Assembly: GCA_021613535.1 (NCBI GenBank)
Contig: CP075497.1
Span: 8,990,001-9,054,000, forward strand
Length of the DNA stretch: 64,000 nt
Origin: Adineta vaga
Lineage: Eukaryota > Rotifera
Reading direction: 5' to 3'
Every line of letters begins with the position of its first letter. Position 1 is the stretch's first letter. A model generated the notes under the pieces. It had not been told where the DNA came from, did not search any database, and worked only from the letters and a program-made list of their open reading frames with translations. Below are positions 1 through 13,986 of this stretch, piece by piece. The position numbers were made by a program, and so were the translations under genes.

Positions 1-2396
1 GGTGGATTAACTACAGTACCTTTACTTGTTTTATTAGGACTTGACTCTGTATGTATTTATTTGATAAATGAATAAAATTATAGAAATTTTCGTTTTTTCT
101 CTCTCTAGAATGTCAGAGATGATGGAACACATTCATGGAAATTAAAACATTTCAATAAACCAGCCTATTGTAATCTTTGTTTAACAATGTTAGTTGGTTT
201 AGGCAAACAAGGTTTATGTTGTACATGTAAATTCATTTGAATTGAAATGATGATAAAATATATAGAATGTTTCTGATTTTTAGTTTGTCGATATGTAGTA
301 CATGAACGATGTGCTAATCGAGCACCAGCTAATTGTATATCAACTTATACAAAAACACGTAAAGTTGAAACGACCATGTTACATCATTGGATTGAAGGCA
401 ATTGTCCAGGAAGGTAAGTTAAATAAACGATCTTTTCAATATCTTGCTAATGTTGTTTTCTTTGAAAGATGTGATCGATGTAGAAAATCGATTAAAACAT
501 ATAACGGTATAACTGGTCTGCATTGTCGTTGGTGTCAAATGACATTACATAATAAATGTGCCTCACAATTGAAACCCGAATGTACATTAGGTCCAAATCG
601 AGATCATATTATTCCTCCGTCATGTATATGTCCAGCTGTTTTGGTAAAGAAAAGAAAAAGTTTTCGATAGAAAGAGAATGATTTGTTTGTGATGATTTAG
701 GAACGACCGAAAGTTCCACGAAGTGGAAATGGTCTTAAACGAGAAGAATCCTGTGTTGAAGGATCAATTCAATCTTTTCAAATAAATCCATTACCAAATA
801 CACATCCATTATTGATTTTTATTAATCCAAAATCAGGTGGTAAACAGGGAGAACGGTAAGTGTAAAGATTTGATTGATAAAAGCTTGATAGAATCGATTT
901 CTTTTTTCAGTATTATGCGTAAATTTCAATTCTTATTAAATCCTCGTCAAGTATTTAATTTAACAAAATCTGGTCCAATGCCAGGGTAAATTCACTTCTA
1001 TCTAATCATTTCATTCGATTTTACTTCTTTATATTTAGATTACAATTTTTTAAAGATGTCGAAGACTTTCGTGTGCTATGTTGTGGTGGTGATGGAACAG
1101 GTAGAATAAATTCCAAATCGTTTCTTTTTTCAAACTCTACTGTTTATTTTAGTGGGTTGGGTACTTGATGTGATGGATAAAGTCCCATTTGTTCGTCGAG
1201 CACCGGTGGCTGTTCTTCCATTAGGTACAGGAAATGATTTAGCTCGATGTTTAGCATGGGGTGGTGGTTATGAAAATGAAAGTTTAAATAAAATCCTGAA
1301 GAAAGTTTCACAAGCACCGGTGGTCATGCTCGATCGATGGCAAATTGAGTTTAGTACACGAACTGATACCGAAGAAAAAGGCGATGATATTCCATACAAT
1401 ATAATTAATAATTATTTTTCTATTGGTGTTGTAAGTTATCGAAATGAGAGGAGAAAACAAAAAATGATGAAAATCAATCGTATTTAGGATGCTTCAATTG
1501 CCCATCGATTCCATTTAATGCGTGAAAAACATCCGGAAAAATTTAGTAGCAGGTTGAAATATTTTCATGATTGATATGATTATTTTAAAGAAAAAATGTT
1601 TATCTTTAGGATGAAAAATAGATTATGGTATTTAGAATTTGGTACATCTGAAGCAATTTTTTCTACATGTAAAAATTTACATGAAAATATTGATATTATG
1701 GTAAGTATTCTATCTGCTTTTCTTTATGTAATTGTATAGTTGATATTCATAGTGTGATGGTGTTTCACTGGATTTATCGAATGGACCATCGTTAGAAGGC
1801 ATTGCTTTGTTGAATATTCCGAGTATTTATGGTGGAATATCTCTATGGGGTGAAGGTCATCGGCATAAAAGTCGTAAAATGCCTTTGAATTTCCAGCGAA
1901 AAGATTCGTATGTATATATAAATCTTTGTTGTTTAATTCTATTAATCATTGTCTGTTTGTTTGTTTTTTCAAAGGGAATTTTCAACAAGTTCAACGTCAG
2001 ATATATCATTTGTTTTGCAAGGTAAATGAATTCAGATTTTGATTAATATAATTTTCTGTTTGTTGAAGATGTGGGCGATAAATTAATTGAAGTTGTTGGT
2101 GTACAATCGGCTATTCATGCTGGTTCTATCTATGCAGGTGTTCGTTCAAGTGCTAAACGTCTCGGTCAATGTTCATCAGTTGTGATCAGGTTAGTCGAAA
2201 GAAATTTAACATTGATCTGACCTCTTTTTATTAATGATTGAATAGAACTCGGAAGAGTTTCCCGATGCAAATCGATGGTGAACCATGGCTTCAACCACCA
2301 TGTACAATCTCAATAACACATAAAAATCAAGTTCCAATGTTAACAGCACCACGAAAAGAACATAAAAATAGTCTATGGCGTATATTTAAAAAATAA
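1..2396 (+). CDS. Type I diacylglycerol kinase, 3' part (5' truncated by window)
   Basis: Phosphorylates diacylglycerol to phosphatidic acid at membranes. The window enters at the end of the EF-hand region ([12 protein letters not shown], typical of DGK alpha/beta/gamma). Two C1 zinc fingers follow (about 109-413 and 469-643), then the kinase domain with NPKSGGKQG and the glycine loop GGDGTVGW (about 800-1160), and the accessory domain ([27 protein letters not shown]). I count 14 exons: 1-48, 109-226, 284-413, 469-643, 701-855, 911-985, 1039-1100, 1153-1430, 1488-1552, 1610-1700, 1753-1907, 1975-2021, 2069-2189 and 2246-2396. All junctions are GT-AG and in phase, giving 556 residues here. The type I subgroup is well supported; which vertebrate paralogue is closest cannot be said. 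Confidence 0.93.
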
Positions 2397-2785
2397 TGGT
2401 TTGAAATAATTGTGATAATCAGATCATGATGACTATAAAACACACACATACAAACTATTTAACATCCATTTCATCCTTCCTTCTTCTTCCTATTATCTTC
2501 TATTTCTGAACAGTGATGGTTCTAGTCTGATAGGTATTATTCTTATTATTAATCTCAATCACGCAAAAAAATGTGTGAATGTGTATATGTGTAATGTTTT
2601 GGCAATTAAAAAAAAACTCTATATGTATGTCAAACAAATTTAGCAGTTGGTAGTCTCTTGGTGTGGATTGTACTGTTTTTCTTTTCATTTTATCGTTAAA
2701 TTCATTTATATGTGTATTATTGTATTTTTCGTCTTTAAACAAAACACGCACGCACACACACAGATGCATAAATGAGTGTTAGAAA
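2397..2785. other. Convergent 3' flanks
   Basis: Spacer between two convergent stop codons (the kinase on + and the receptor on -). It is AT-rich with CA/AC-rich stretches near 2440-2460 and 2750-2762. It presumably holds both 3' UTRs. No gene was seen. Confidence 0.6.
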
Positions 2786-4498
2786 TTAATGTGAACATGC
2801 ACGAAAAAGTTGTATTGGATCAGTAGAAGATTTTCGTAGATCAAGTAATTGATTTGGTCCACTTGTTTTAGCTAATGAATCTAATCGAGATTGATTTGTT
2901 GATGTAAATAGAAGTAAAACACTTAATGGTAATAAAATTAGATAAATAAAGAATAAAATACGATCAATAATCATTGCAATTTCTTTAACAGATCGTTTCG
3001 TTTTTGATTGAGGAGAAAATATTGGATGACGAAAATCTAATGTTGCTGCTGTTTTAAGTGAATTACGTCGTACGAATAAATTCAATAAAGCTTGTCGAAA
3101 ATATCGAATATCATGTAATAATTCCACCGCATCAATATCGGTTTGTTCAGGTAAATGTTCATGAATATTTCGACGTTTTTTCAAAAATTTCCATCGTTGT
3201 TTATTCAATTCAATTAATGATTTATGAATACTAAATACAACACTTTTCTTTCGTTTATGTTGTTTTGGTTGAAAGGAATATTGTTGATGATAATAAGTAA
3301 AAACAGTAAACGTATTGAATACACAGGAAAGAAAAACAAGAAAAAAAACAGCATTGGAATATAATGTTAATGTACAAATGCCTTGTTCAGTTTTGGGTAC
3401 ATCACTTGATATTAATTGAACATAGAAGACTAAAGATAAAAGAACACTGACGGTCAATGCAATTTTTTCTCCACTATCGGTTGGTAAACAAAATGAAAAG
3501 ACTGCCAGTGCAGATATAATAAAAAATGGAACGATAATTTTTAAAATATAAAAACGTGAATATCGAACAAGTTCAATATCGATTTGTAATGTACTGAAAT
3601 TATTTTGATAGTAAACGTTATATATGTCTAATTCTTTAATTGTTGCATGAGATATTTCCCATTCAGTTGTTATATAATTATATAAACGTACAACATTATA
3701 TAAACTACGTAAATTTAATTCACTTGAAGCATAAACAGTTGATTGAAGTTGTATTGAACAATGTTGACGATCAAATGGAAAATTTCGAACATCAATTTCA
3801 CAGAATGAAACAAGTTTGTCTTGATAAGACCAACGAACATTACCTGTACAAACAACAGATATGGGATATTGAAGTTTTAATTCTTTTGCTGATTGACGTG
3901 GACCATTGAAAGCAAGAATATCCGGTGTCCAAATTTCATGAGCAGTAAAGAAGATTTCCGAACGATTACCTCTGACACACGCTTGTTCAGTTGAATTCCA
4001 TTGTAAAAGACTGTCACACCATTTTAAATCGAAATTGACATTTAATGTAATTACCTTTAAAAACAAAAAGGAAAATCGATTAAAAAAGATGATGACTTTA
4101 TTTTGTAGAGATTATTGTTTGTATATGAACTAAGATAAGAGTCATTATGTTATATCCGGAAGATATATCTCTTTTATTATTATTATTATTACATCGATAT
4201 ATTATTCATCTTTGAGATTTATTTCTTTTTATTATAGTTATTCTATATAAAAATGATTCTCTATGAAAACACAAACCTGCTTTTGTGGATCTAAACCAGC
4301 GACTTCAATAATTCCTAAACCGATTGCAACTGTTGTTCGACTTTTATTTTTTGTTGATGGTCTTGTTAAAATTCGATCTTCATAAAGTTTGGCAATACGA
4401 TTTCGATTCTCTTCAATATGATTGTATTTTCTAGCATATGTTGTCATTAATGTACTAGTTAATATTATTGACAGAATAAATCCATATATTGACTGCAT
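2786..4498 (-). CDS. Nicotinic acetylcholine receptor-like Cys-loop channel subunit
   Basis: Cation-type pentameric ligand-gated channel subunit, about 496 aa, in two exons (4498-4277 and 4054-2786). The start encodes a signal peptide (MQSIYGFILSIILTSTLMTTYA). The extracellular domain contains the Cys-loop CEIDVRNFPFDRQHC, with exactly 13 residues between the cysteines. M1 begins IVPFFIISALAVFSF and M2 is preceded by GEK, the glutamate ring of cation-selective nicotinic channels. A long M3-M4 loop and a terminal M4 follow. The vicinal cysteine pair of alpha subunits is absent from loop C, so this reads as a non-alpha or divergent subunit. The ligand is unknown. The intron is 222 nt, long for this window. 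Confidence 0.9.
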
Positions 4499-6126
4499 TC
4501 TTTGACTATTCTCTTTTGATCAAATGAGATCGATTGAAGAACTGAAGAAAAAAAACCTCTTCTATCATTTCCATAATCTCATAAAAAACATGACGGCATT
4601 CATTATAACCGAAAAGATGGCTTCGAGCAGAACGCAAATGTAGACAAAAGAAATAAACATATTGTATTTCTATATTCTGACAAGCTTAGTATTGACTCTT
4701 TAGATCTTTCTCTTCTTCGTTTTTGAAGCATAAGCAAAAGACTCATAATCAATTTTTTCTTCTGTTATATTGTACTTCCTTTTTGTTGATGCATCATTTT
4801 GTAACCAATCCTGATAAAAAGATAATTCAATATAGAATTCATTTGTTTTTCTGAAATCGATAAAACATTTCATTCAATACTATAACAAGACTTTCATCAC
4901 AGAAACGATCGATGTCGTTCATTATTCTGTATGGCAGTGTGTAAAACTGATCATGGCGAAATCTCGGTAAAAAAGATATAATAGATCAGTTATAGTTTCT
5001 AACAAATCAGAATAGTATATTGAAAGATTGATATTTTCGATTGTAATAACGTGACAGAATAATATAACTAATGAATAAAAGAATACGTTTCGAGAACAAC
5101 TTGTATAACCTAGTATCGATAGGAACAAATTGATTATTAACAGCATCCGCTTATCTGTTTGAGAAATCTTTTTCAAAGAAATTCAATTGTACGTCATATG
5201 ATTGAACGATCCTTCAACAAATGTAATTATCTTGTGGAAAATTAGAAGAAGATCGTCTTCCAACAATAACATCCGATTTCATTATAGAGTTCGAAATACT
5301 CTTTAAAAAAAACTTTTCTCGACGACTTTACCAAATTCTATCAATTATCTCTCCTTGTAAGAAGAACTATTCTAAATTAATACAGAGTACAATAAGGAAA
5401 TGTGAAAAATAACGACAAAATATAGTGTTAAGTTGACATATACTGATTAATGATACAAATATGAAAAAAGAAAATATATTACTGACATGCTTCATGATAA
5501 TTCATTACAGTCCTTCTTTATTCACAATTTGTATCTATTTTACTCTGATCATATTGATCACTGAGTACAACCAATTTCAAAGCTAAAAAGTACATTACTC
5601 TAATCCAGTTTCAAGACGAAAATATTTTTCGATTTAAAAAATTTTATTTTATTTCTATGTCTCTTCTCTATCTTATTGATTGATAAATGATCAATTGAAT
5701 CAGTCGCAGTATTCGATTTCAAAAAGTCACATTGATATACTACTCATTTTTTAAGAAAATAAATTACGAAATTTGAAGTATTATTCTGCTTTCATCAGAT
5801 CAATTAATTGTGATTAAATAAACACAGCTGGATACACACAAGAAGATGGAAAGAATAAAATCTTGAGGATTAGGTATTTCATATAAATGAATATTGAATT
5901 GCAAATATTTTTCATAGACTATATTCATCAAAGGTCACTAAAAGTATGAAGTTGATCACAAATATCGGTAATTACGTTATATTTGATAAAAATTCCTTTT
6001 AATTATGAAATTATTTCTTTGAAATTAGTTCGAACCAATGTAGTTTTCTTAGTATTGATCAATACTCGTAAGATCAAATGGAATAAAAAAAATATATATA
6101 TTCATTAATTAATTATCTTTGATTAG
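4499..6126. other. Intergenic region, no convincing gene
   Basis: About 1.6 kb of AT-rich sequence between the divergent receptor (-) and lyase-like (+) genes. Only short spurious frames occur. It should hold both promoters and the missing 5' exon(s) of the lyase-like gene. One weak candidate is ATG at 5946 with a donor at 5968, which joins in phase to an acceptor at about 6126 but gives a poor signal peptide. Not called. Confidence 0.4.
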
Positions 6127-6985
6127 TATCAGCCCAAATGTATGAAAAATCGATCAATTGGGATAACTATGCGCATAAACAACCATATACGAATATTATG
6201 GCGCGATCAGATTTCGGATCTGTTACCGGATGGAATACAAATCGTGCAATGATATCAAATGGTGCAGTACGTATTACAGTTGAGAAGAATGCATTATCTG
6301 GTGCAGGAGGACTTATTTCAAATACGAGAATTCCTGATGGTTCTGCATATGAATTAGATTTTGATGTACGATTTCATAGTGAATTTGATTGGAGTCGTGG
6401 TGGAAAAGTTGGTTTCGGTTTTGGAATTGGAAATGGTAATACCGGTTGTAATTTACCAACTGATGGAGCAGGTGGTACACTTCGTTTAATGTGGTATAAT
6501 AATCCAACAAAAAAACGAGTCTATTTTCATCCCTATCTCTATTATCAAGGAATGCCTGGACCATGTGGAAGTAATTTTGGAAAATCTTATCCATCAACAG
6601 GTACAGATTTTCATATTCTATTCAACTATATTCTCGTTTTTCGATGACAGGTAGTATTGAAAAAGGTAAATGGTATAAAGTACATATGTATGTTAAATCC
6701 AATACTGAATCAAATACTAATGGACATGTACAAATTAAAATCAATGGCGAAGCAGTAATTGATCAGAGTATACGTTGGACAACCAATGATAGTCGTCGAC
6801 TTATCAACAATTTATCATTTCATACGTAATTTTAATCTTTCATTTCGATTTCGTTGAATAAAATCTATTAATTTGTTTTCTTTTTATCGAATAGATTTCG
6901 TGGTGGAAAAGGAGATGAATGGAAATCTGGTACAGATGGTTATATTTATTATGATAACTTGTCTGTTCGACAAATTAGTACATAA
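6127..6985 (+). CDS. Polysaccharide lyase family 14-like secreted protein (5' end uncertain)
   Basis: Resembles the PL14 / glucuronan-alginate lyase-type jelly-roll domain. Visible landmarks are FDWSRGGKVGFGFG, then GGTLRLMWYNN, a Cys-containing loop (GPCGSNFGKSY), KGKWYKVHMYVK, a GHVQIKINGE strand, and the closing FRGGKGDEW and GYIYYDNLSVRQI. Exons are about 6127-6600, 6651-6825 and 6895-6985; junction phases agree. The first Met in the open frame is at 6138, but frame and context (an acceptor just upstream, VSAQ before the Met) suggest an upstream exon carrying a signal peptide that I cannot place. Such lyases are mainly microbial and fungal, so horizontal acquisition followed by intron gain is plausible. 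Family call moderate; substrate unknown. Confidence 0.65.
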
Positions 6986-7067
6986 AAATGAAATTTACTA
7001 ATTATATTGAGTGGAAATATTCTTTCTTCTTCTAAAATAAATGAGAAAGAAAATTTAGAAATTACAA

Positions 7068-7901
7068 TTAAGTCAAAACATCAAGTGAACGTGAAAATTC
7101 CGATGGTACGCGAATATGAAGGGTATTTTTTGTCTGTTGATCAGAAGGAATGGTTACATTTGGATATCGTTCACACACATATGGAATATAATTGAGAAGA
7201 TTTTCGTGTGCATAGGTTGTAATTGACGATGGTTGAATACGAATAGGAGTTGAAGATTTTGTATAATGATTTTGTAATGTATCTAAAATTAGATGACGAA
7301 TATTCATTGAAATAGGTTGACCAACAAGCGCATGTTCATTGGAAATATCAATTAAAAACATATCAATAGGTGTTGATGCAGAACGTTTGATAAGACGAGA
7401 TTGATCATCGAGTTTTGATTCAGATAAATGTTCATTTGGATCTAATTTTGTTGTACATTCAACATATGTCACTGTTCGATGTTCATCATCGTTTTTAGTT
7501 GAAATAGTATCAGATATAGATGTTACTTGAGATTGATCTGTACTATGAATGGAAGGTAGTAGTGTAGCATTCGAGTAATTGTAAGCTTGAGCAATATATG
7601 GATTAGAAGAATATTTATGGGTAATATTGCTTTCGTGATTATAAGGTAAATAAAAGGCTGTGGGAACAAGAGGTAAATCTGAAAATTTTCGTATTTGCTG
7701 ATGATGTGGTATATGATAGGGATAATGAAATGAGAAAGTATTTGTAGGTTCACGAGTGATCACTGAACATTGTGTTTTATCACTTGAAGTTACTGGTGAT
7801 GTATTTGTAGTTGATATCACTGTTTGAGCATAATCTTTCGGAATGATGGTATGATTATGAGCGCGTTTTTTCTGTTTACATATTGATAATACTAAACCCA
7901 T
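7068..7901 (-). CDS. Orphan protein with acylation-type N-terminus
   Basis: An open frame of about 277 aa from ATG at 7901 in one exon. I do not recognise a family. The N-terminus MGLVLSICKQKKR fits an N-myristoylation signal (Gly2, Ser6) with a neighbouring Cys8 for palmitoylation and a basic run, suggesting inner-membrane anchoring. The rest is Ser/Thr/His/Asn-rich and looks largely disordered up to about residue 165. A more ordered C-terminal part (QPISMNIRHLILDTL onwards) follows. Convergent with the lyase-like gene, only 82 nt away. It could be a fragment of a longer gene with unplaced upstream exons. Confidence 0.5.
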   Translation of the reverse strand: MGLVLSICKQKKRAHNHTIIPKDYAQTVISTTNTSPVTSSDKTQCSVITREPTNTFSFHYPYHIPHHQQIRKFSDLPLVPTAFYLPYNHESNITHKYSSNPYIAQAYNYSNATLLPSIHSTDQSQVTSISDTISTKNDDEHRTVTYVECTTKLDPNEHLSESKLDDQSRLIKRSASTPIDMFLIDISNEHALVGQPISMNIRHLILDTLQNHYTKSSTPIRIQPSSITTYAHENLLNYIPYVCERYPNVTIPSDQQTKNTLHIRVPSEFSRSLDVLT

Positions 7902-8929
7902 ATGTGAATGAAATGATTTATTCAATTCTTTTATATAATAGCTATTTTCGTTTGTATGGAAAGAGAATCAAACAGATTCAAGATTTGTTGTTTATTATAT
8001 TGCAAAGTAACACCAAAATTGGCCATGCACTTTTCGAAAAAAAAAAGTTGAGAGCAAGAGAAGACAAGTTTTTGCCATATCTCTACACACATGTATACTA
8101 TGTATTTATAGATCCAACAACAAATATATGGCAATATGTCGATAGCAATGCTGATGAAATTCAACACCAAACTATCTCGATACAGTCATTTATCGGACAT
8201 AGATATATTTGTTGACTGAATTTAAATAAGTTCCTTCTGTATGACTTTAATTGTTATACAGAAGGCACCTATGTGTGAACTTTTAATAAAAATTTACATC
8301 ATAACCTTTTCTATATCATGTCTCAATTTTAAACTTAACTAGATAGGATTTGAATATATGTGTGTATGCATGAAGACTATCGAATCAAATTAAAGGAAAA
8401 ATATATTATTTTTTCTTCTTTTCTGTCTTATTAAAATGATAATCCCGATCTTAACACTTTCCCCTAGCGTCCTCTGTAGACAAATGAATGTGTTTTCTTT
8501 TAGAGGTTAATAAACAATGACTCAAGATGACGAGTGAATTTTCATTATTGACTTGACTGACTGATTGCATTGCACTTATCCATTCTGATTTCATTCTTCT
8601 CCTTCTCCATCGATACAATTATATAGATAGACGAGAATTTTTTAGAATTAATATGGCAGAAGAAGAGTGAGATTTGTAGGCTGTTCTGCTATTATTAGCA
8701 TTGCTACTCGCTTTTAATTATAATTTCCTCACCGAGATATCTATTCATTCTATTTAGTCTACATAAATAAAATGTGGACTGGCCGACATTAGGCTTAGGC
8801 ATCCACTCAAATTCATTCAAAAAAATAAATAAACATTCTTTTATTCGAAAAATTTCTGCTCTTGCTTTCCTACGATTTTAAAATTTTTTTTACCATTCTG
8901 CAATTAATTCTCTTATAATTTTTAGAACT
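7902..8929. other. Intergenic region upstream of V-ATPase B
   Basis: About 1 kb between divergent genes, AT-rich. A 110-codon + frame (7883-8215) is open but resembles nothing and overlaps the orphan's start; it was not called. A T-rich tract ending in AG at 8923-8925 lies 4 nt before the V-ATPase ATG. It is either a 5' UTR intron end or a trans-splice acceptor. Confidence 0.5.
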
Positions 8930-10978
<2,049 letters not shown>

Positions 10979-11397
10979 AATCATAAATATATACATACGC
11001 ATTTATTTTTCTTATCGGGAGCATCAAAATCAATCATTAAAATTATTTTGAATTGTGCAATACCTTCGATGTTGACAAATATTCGTTTGTAAAACACCGG
11101 TTATCTTTTCCTATCGATACTATTAATATTCCATTAGTGAATGTGATTTTATCCTATAATTTATTTCATTTTATGGCTTTTTACTCAACAAATATATCTA
11201 TATATATTCAAATTCTTCTTTTTTTTTCCTTTATGTTTTTAGTTTATAAGTTACATCAGTAATTATGCAAGATATTATTTCAACATTCTGTTCTTTTAGA
11301 TTTTTGTAACTTTTATCGTTCTATATAAGTATAAACAATCGAATTCGAAGGTCGTTTGTGTAGTGAATCAAAGAGTTTATAAATCGTTTCTTATCGT
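10979..11397. other. Spacer between V-ATPase B and eIF1
   Basis: About 420 nt of AT-rich sequence holding the V-ATPase B 3' UTR and the eIF1 promoter or 5' UTR. Short open frames here are AT-rich noise. No gene seen. Confidence 0.5.
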
Positions 11398-11820
11398 ATG
11401 ACAGATCACGACATTATTCAACTTCGTTCAGCTGATCCATTTGCAGATGTGATCGGGCAAAATTTAGTGGATTCTGGAGCTGGTGGAGCAAGTGCCCAAC
11501 GTAGTTCCAATATAATCCATATTCGTATTCAACAGCGAAATGGAAAAAAGACTTTAACAACTGTTCAAGTATGTATCTGTTTACTTTTTCATATTATTTC
11601 ATTCTATTATCCGTCTTCGTAGGGTATTGGAGAAGAGTTTGATAAAAAGCGTCTTTTACGTGCATTCAAAAAGAAATTCGCATGCAATGGTACCGTTGTT
11701 GAACATCAAGAATACGGCGAAGTAATTCAACTTCAAGGTGATCAACGAACGAATGTTAGTCAATTTCTTCGAGAAATCGGTATTTGTCAAGCTGAACAAT
11801 TAAAAGTTCACGGTTTTTGA
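11398..11820 (+). CDS. EIF1: Translation initiation factor eIF1 (SUI1)
   Basis: Small 40S-bound factor controlling start-codon selection. About 122 aa in two exons (11398-11568 and 11623-11820), the expected size. The SUI1 domain is clear: IHIRIQQRNGKKTLTTVQGIGEEFD, then LLRAFKKKFACNGTVVEH and EYGEVIQLQGDQR, ending QAEQLKVHGF. The start ATG opens the family N-terminus with IQLRSADPFAD. A CATT/CGTT tetranucleotide run lies in the 3' flank. Confidence 0.97.
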
Positions 11821-11860
11821 ATAAAATCAAGTTTTTTTTATTCATTATCATCAATATTGA

Positions 11861-11887
11861 CATTCATTCATTCATTCGTTCGTTCAT
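11861..11887. repeat. CATT/CGTT tetranucleotide run
   Basis: Four CATT units followed by CGTT units, in the short eIF1-SAE1 spacer. A simple-sequence repeat; no function implied. Confidence 0.85.
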
Positions 11888-12060
11888 ATCCAAGATAAAG
11901 ACTATATCAACATTGTTCATTCATGTGTTTGATTCCTTTCTTTTTTGTCTACAATGATTTTCATTTATTCATCTCAAAATATATATATACATATATACTC
12001 AAGAAAATATCTTCTCTTTTCAATTTCAGAAATCTCTAGAATAGAAAAAAAGAAAAGAAA

Positions 12061-13464
12061 ATGAATACAAATCAGACATCTATGTTAACAGATGAAGAAG
12101 CAACTCTCTATGATCGACAAATTCGTTTGTGGGGAGCTGATGCTCAATTGAAGTAATGTTCGATTCATTTCACTTCTCATCTTACGATCTGTTACTTTTT
12201 TCATTGCATAGACTTCGTCAAACACGTTTATTATTAATCAATGTTAATAGTTTATCACTGGAAGTGTGTAAAAATTTATGTTTAGCTGGTGTTGCTAGTA
12301 TAACAGTTTTTGATAATACACGTGTTACTGCAGAAGAAGTTGAAGAAAATTCAACATTAACAATGTCAACAAATGATATTAATGAATTCAAATCAATTTG
12401 TACTTGTCGAGTGTTACAACAATTGAATCCACGTGTACAATTAACTGCAGAATCGAAGATGACAATTGATCAAATCGATGAGAAATATATTGAACAATTT
12501 GATTACGTTTGTTTGTTTAATTATTATGATTTTCCAACGATTTCACATTTGAATAAACTTTGCCGTGGACAAAAACAAATCGATGAAAATGGAAAAAAAC
12601 AAGTGTACTTTTTTTGTGCTGGAACATTTGGATTATATGGATTTGTATTCAAAGATCTCGGTGATGTCTATGAATATCTCAGGTACTTTTTTGTTTTTGG
12701 CTTAAATAAGATTTTGTATCGTTCTGTTCATATCATTTAGTGAAAATTCTGTTGGAAGTGAATCATTAATCAAAGGTGATAGTGGTAATGAATCGAAAAA
12801 GAGTGAAAAAGTCACTACTAAATCTGTAGGTTTCCTTGTTTTTTTTTGTTCTATCCTAAATGATTTCATTTTATTTCAAGACTCGAAATTTTACTACTTT
12901 TGAACAAGTATTTGCTACCGAATGGAAACCAAATCGACGACAAGCAACAACTCGATCAGCTATTACAACATACAATTTATTACGAGGTAAATAAATGAAC
13001 TAACGAATCACTTGTGCATAGTATTTCGTGTAGCTTTTTTGGCATTTTATGAAAAATATCAACGATCACCTGCATCAGCAACACAAGAGACTGATATACC
13101 AAATTTAATAAATATTCTTCGAGAAAAAGCTAGTTTGTCAACTACTTCGGCTTCATCATCAAACAATGTCAATAATGATGAATTTAACGAGGAATTACTC
13201 AAGTAAAACATAGAATTTCTTATCAATTGATAATTAATTGAATTGTCATTTTAGAGAAATTCTAACAGATAACAATGCAGTCGCATCCATTGTCGGTGGT
13301 ATAATGAGTCATGATATAGTCAAAGTAAATATTATCTAATACAATCAATTTTATATGCATATAAATTTGTTCTTTAGGTAATCTCAAAACAAGAACCAAA
13401 AGATAATTTCTTTTTCTTTAATGGAGTAGCATGTGTTGGTTTATCCATATCAATCGCTTGTTAA
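12061..13464 (+). CDS. SAE1: SUMO-activating enzyme subunit 1 (Aos1)
   Basis: Non-catalytic half of the heterodimeric SUMO E1, working with UBA2 in the nucleus. 363 aa. The N-terminal adenylation-fold start EATLYDRQIRLWGADAQ, the LCLAGVASITVFDNTRVT strand-turn and the C-terminal VGGIMSHDIVKVISKQ then NFFFFNG are family hallmarks. No catalytic Cys domain, as expected for this subunit. Exons: 12061-12152, 12212-12682, 12741-12825, 12881-12986, 13022-13202, 13255-13324 and 13378-13464; total length divisible by three. Intron 4 is only 35 nt (see findings). The end SISIAC is short and hydrophobic. Confidence 0.93.
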
Positions 13465-13538
13465 ACTTCCTTCTTTACATTCTAGAATATCTTATTACCT
13501 GTTCATATATTTTTTTTGTTAAAATTAAAAAAAAACAC

Positions 13539-13544
13539 AATAAA
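13539..13544 (+). terminator. Candidate poly(A) signal of SAE1
   Basis: AATAAA about 75 nt after the SAE1 stop, in the narrow gap before the convergent small membrane gene. Identified by motif and position only. Confidence 0.5.
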
Positions 13545-13625
13545 ATTCATGAATCAAATAAAGACAACATTTTAAGAGAATTGCTTTACTTGCTGGAGTA
13601 AATAATATTGAATAAAACATCGATA

Positions 13626-13986
13626 TTAAGCATTTTTATGAAGACCAAGTACAGGTATAAGAATGACTAAGATGATTACGCCAATGGCAACAGCAATAGA
13701 AACAAAAATTGTTACTTTCTAAGCGAAGAAATTTTCAATTTGCGTATAAAGAGAAAAAACGAATATTTACTCGTCGAGAAATACTTTGTGATGTTCGATC
13801 AACAACTTGTCGTTCATCTTGTGTAGTTCCTCCTTCGATAAAAGCAGTTTCAGCATTGACTGTATCTCGATCATTTCTGAACTCCTAGGAAAAAAAAATC
13901 GAGTTATGTAATAACATTCTATTACAATCAACAAAATATAATTTCCATACATTAGCAGTCAATGTATTATTTGTACGTTCGATCAT
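13626..13986 (-). CDS. Small single-pass membrane protein (80 aa)
   Basis: Three short exons (13986-13951, 13884-13771 and 13718-13626) join in phase to an 80-aa protein. An in-frame stop lies upstream of the ATG. The first ~50 residues are polar (EFRNDRDTVNAETAFIEGG, VDRTSQSISRR). A strong transmembrane segment follows, IFVSIAVAIGVIILVILIPVL, and a four-residue tail. The layout (polar helix, basic stop, TM near the C-terminus) resembles tail-anchored proteins of the secretory pathway, but no SNARE motif can be claimed. Not recognised; the intron logic and the TM make it a real gene in my view. Confidence 0.65.

Noticed and set aside
4922-5176. 84-codon minus frame with hydrophobic stretch
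   Set aside because: Hydrophobicity follows from AT-rich sequence; no conserved motif or splice context.
7883-8215. 110-codon + strand open frame
   Set aside because: No family resemblance, overlaps the start of the orphan minus gene, no splice or start context that would make it an exon.
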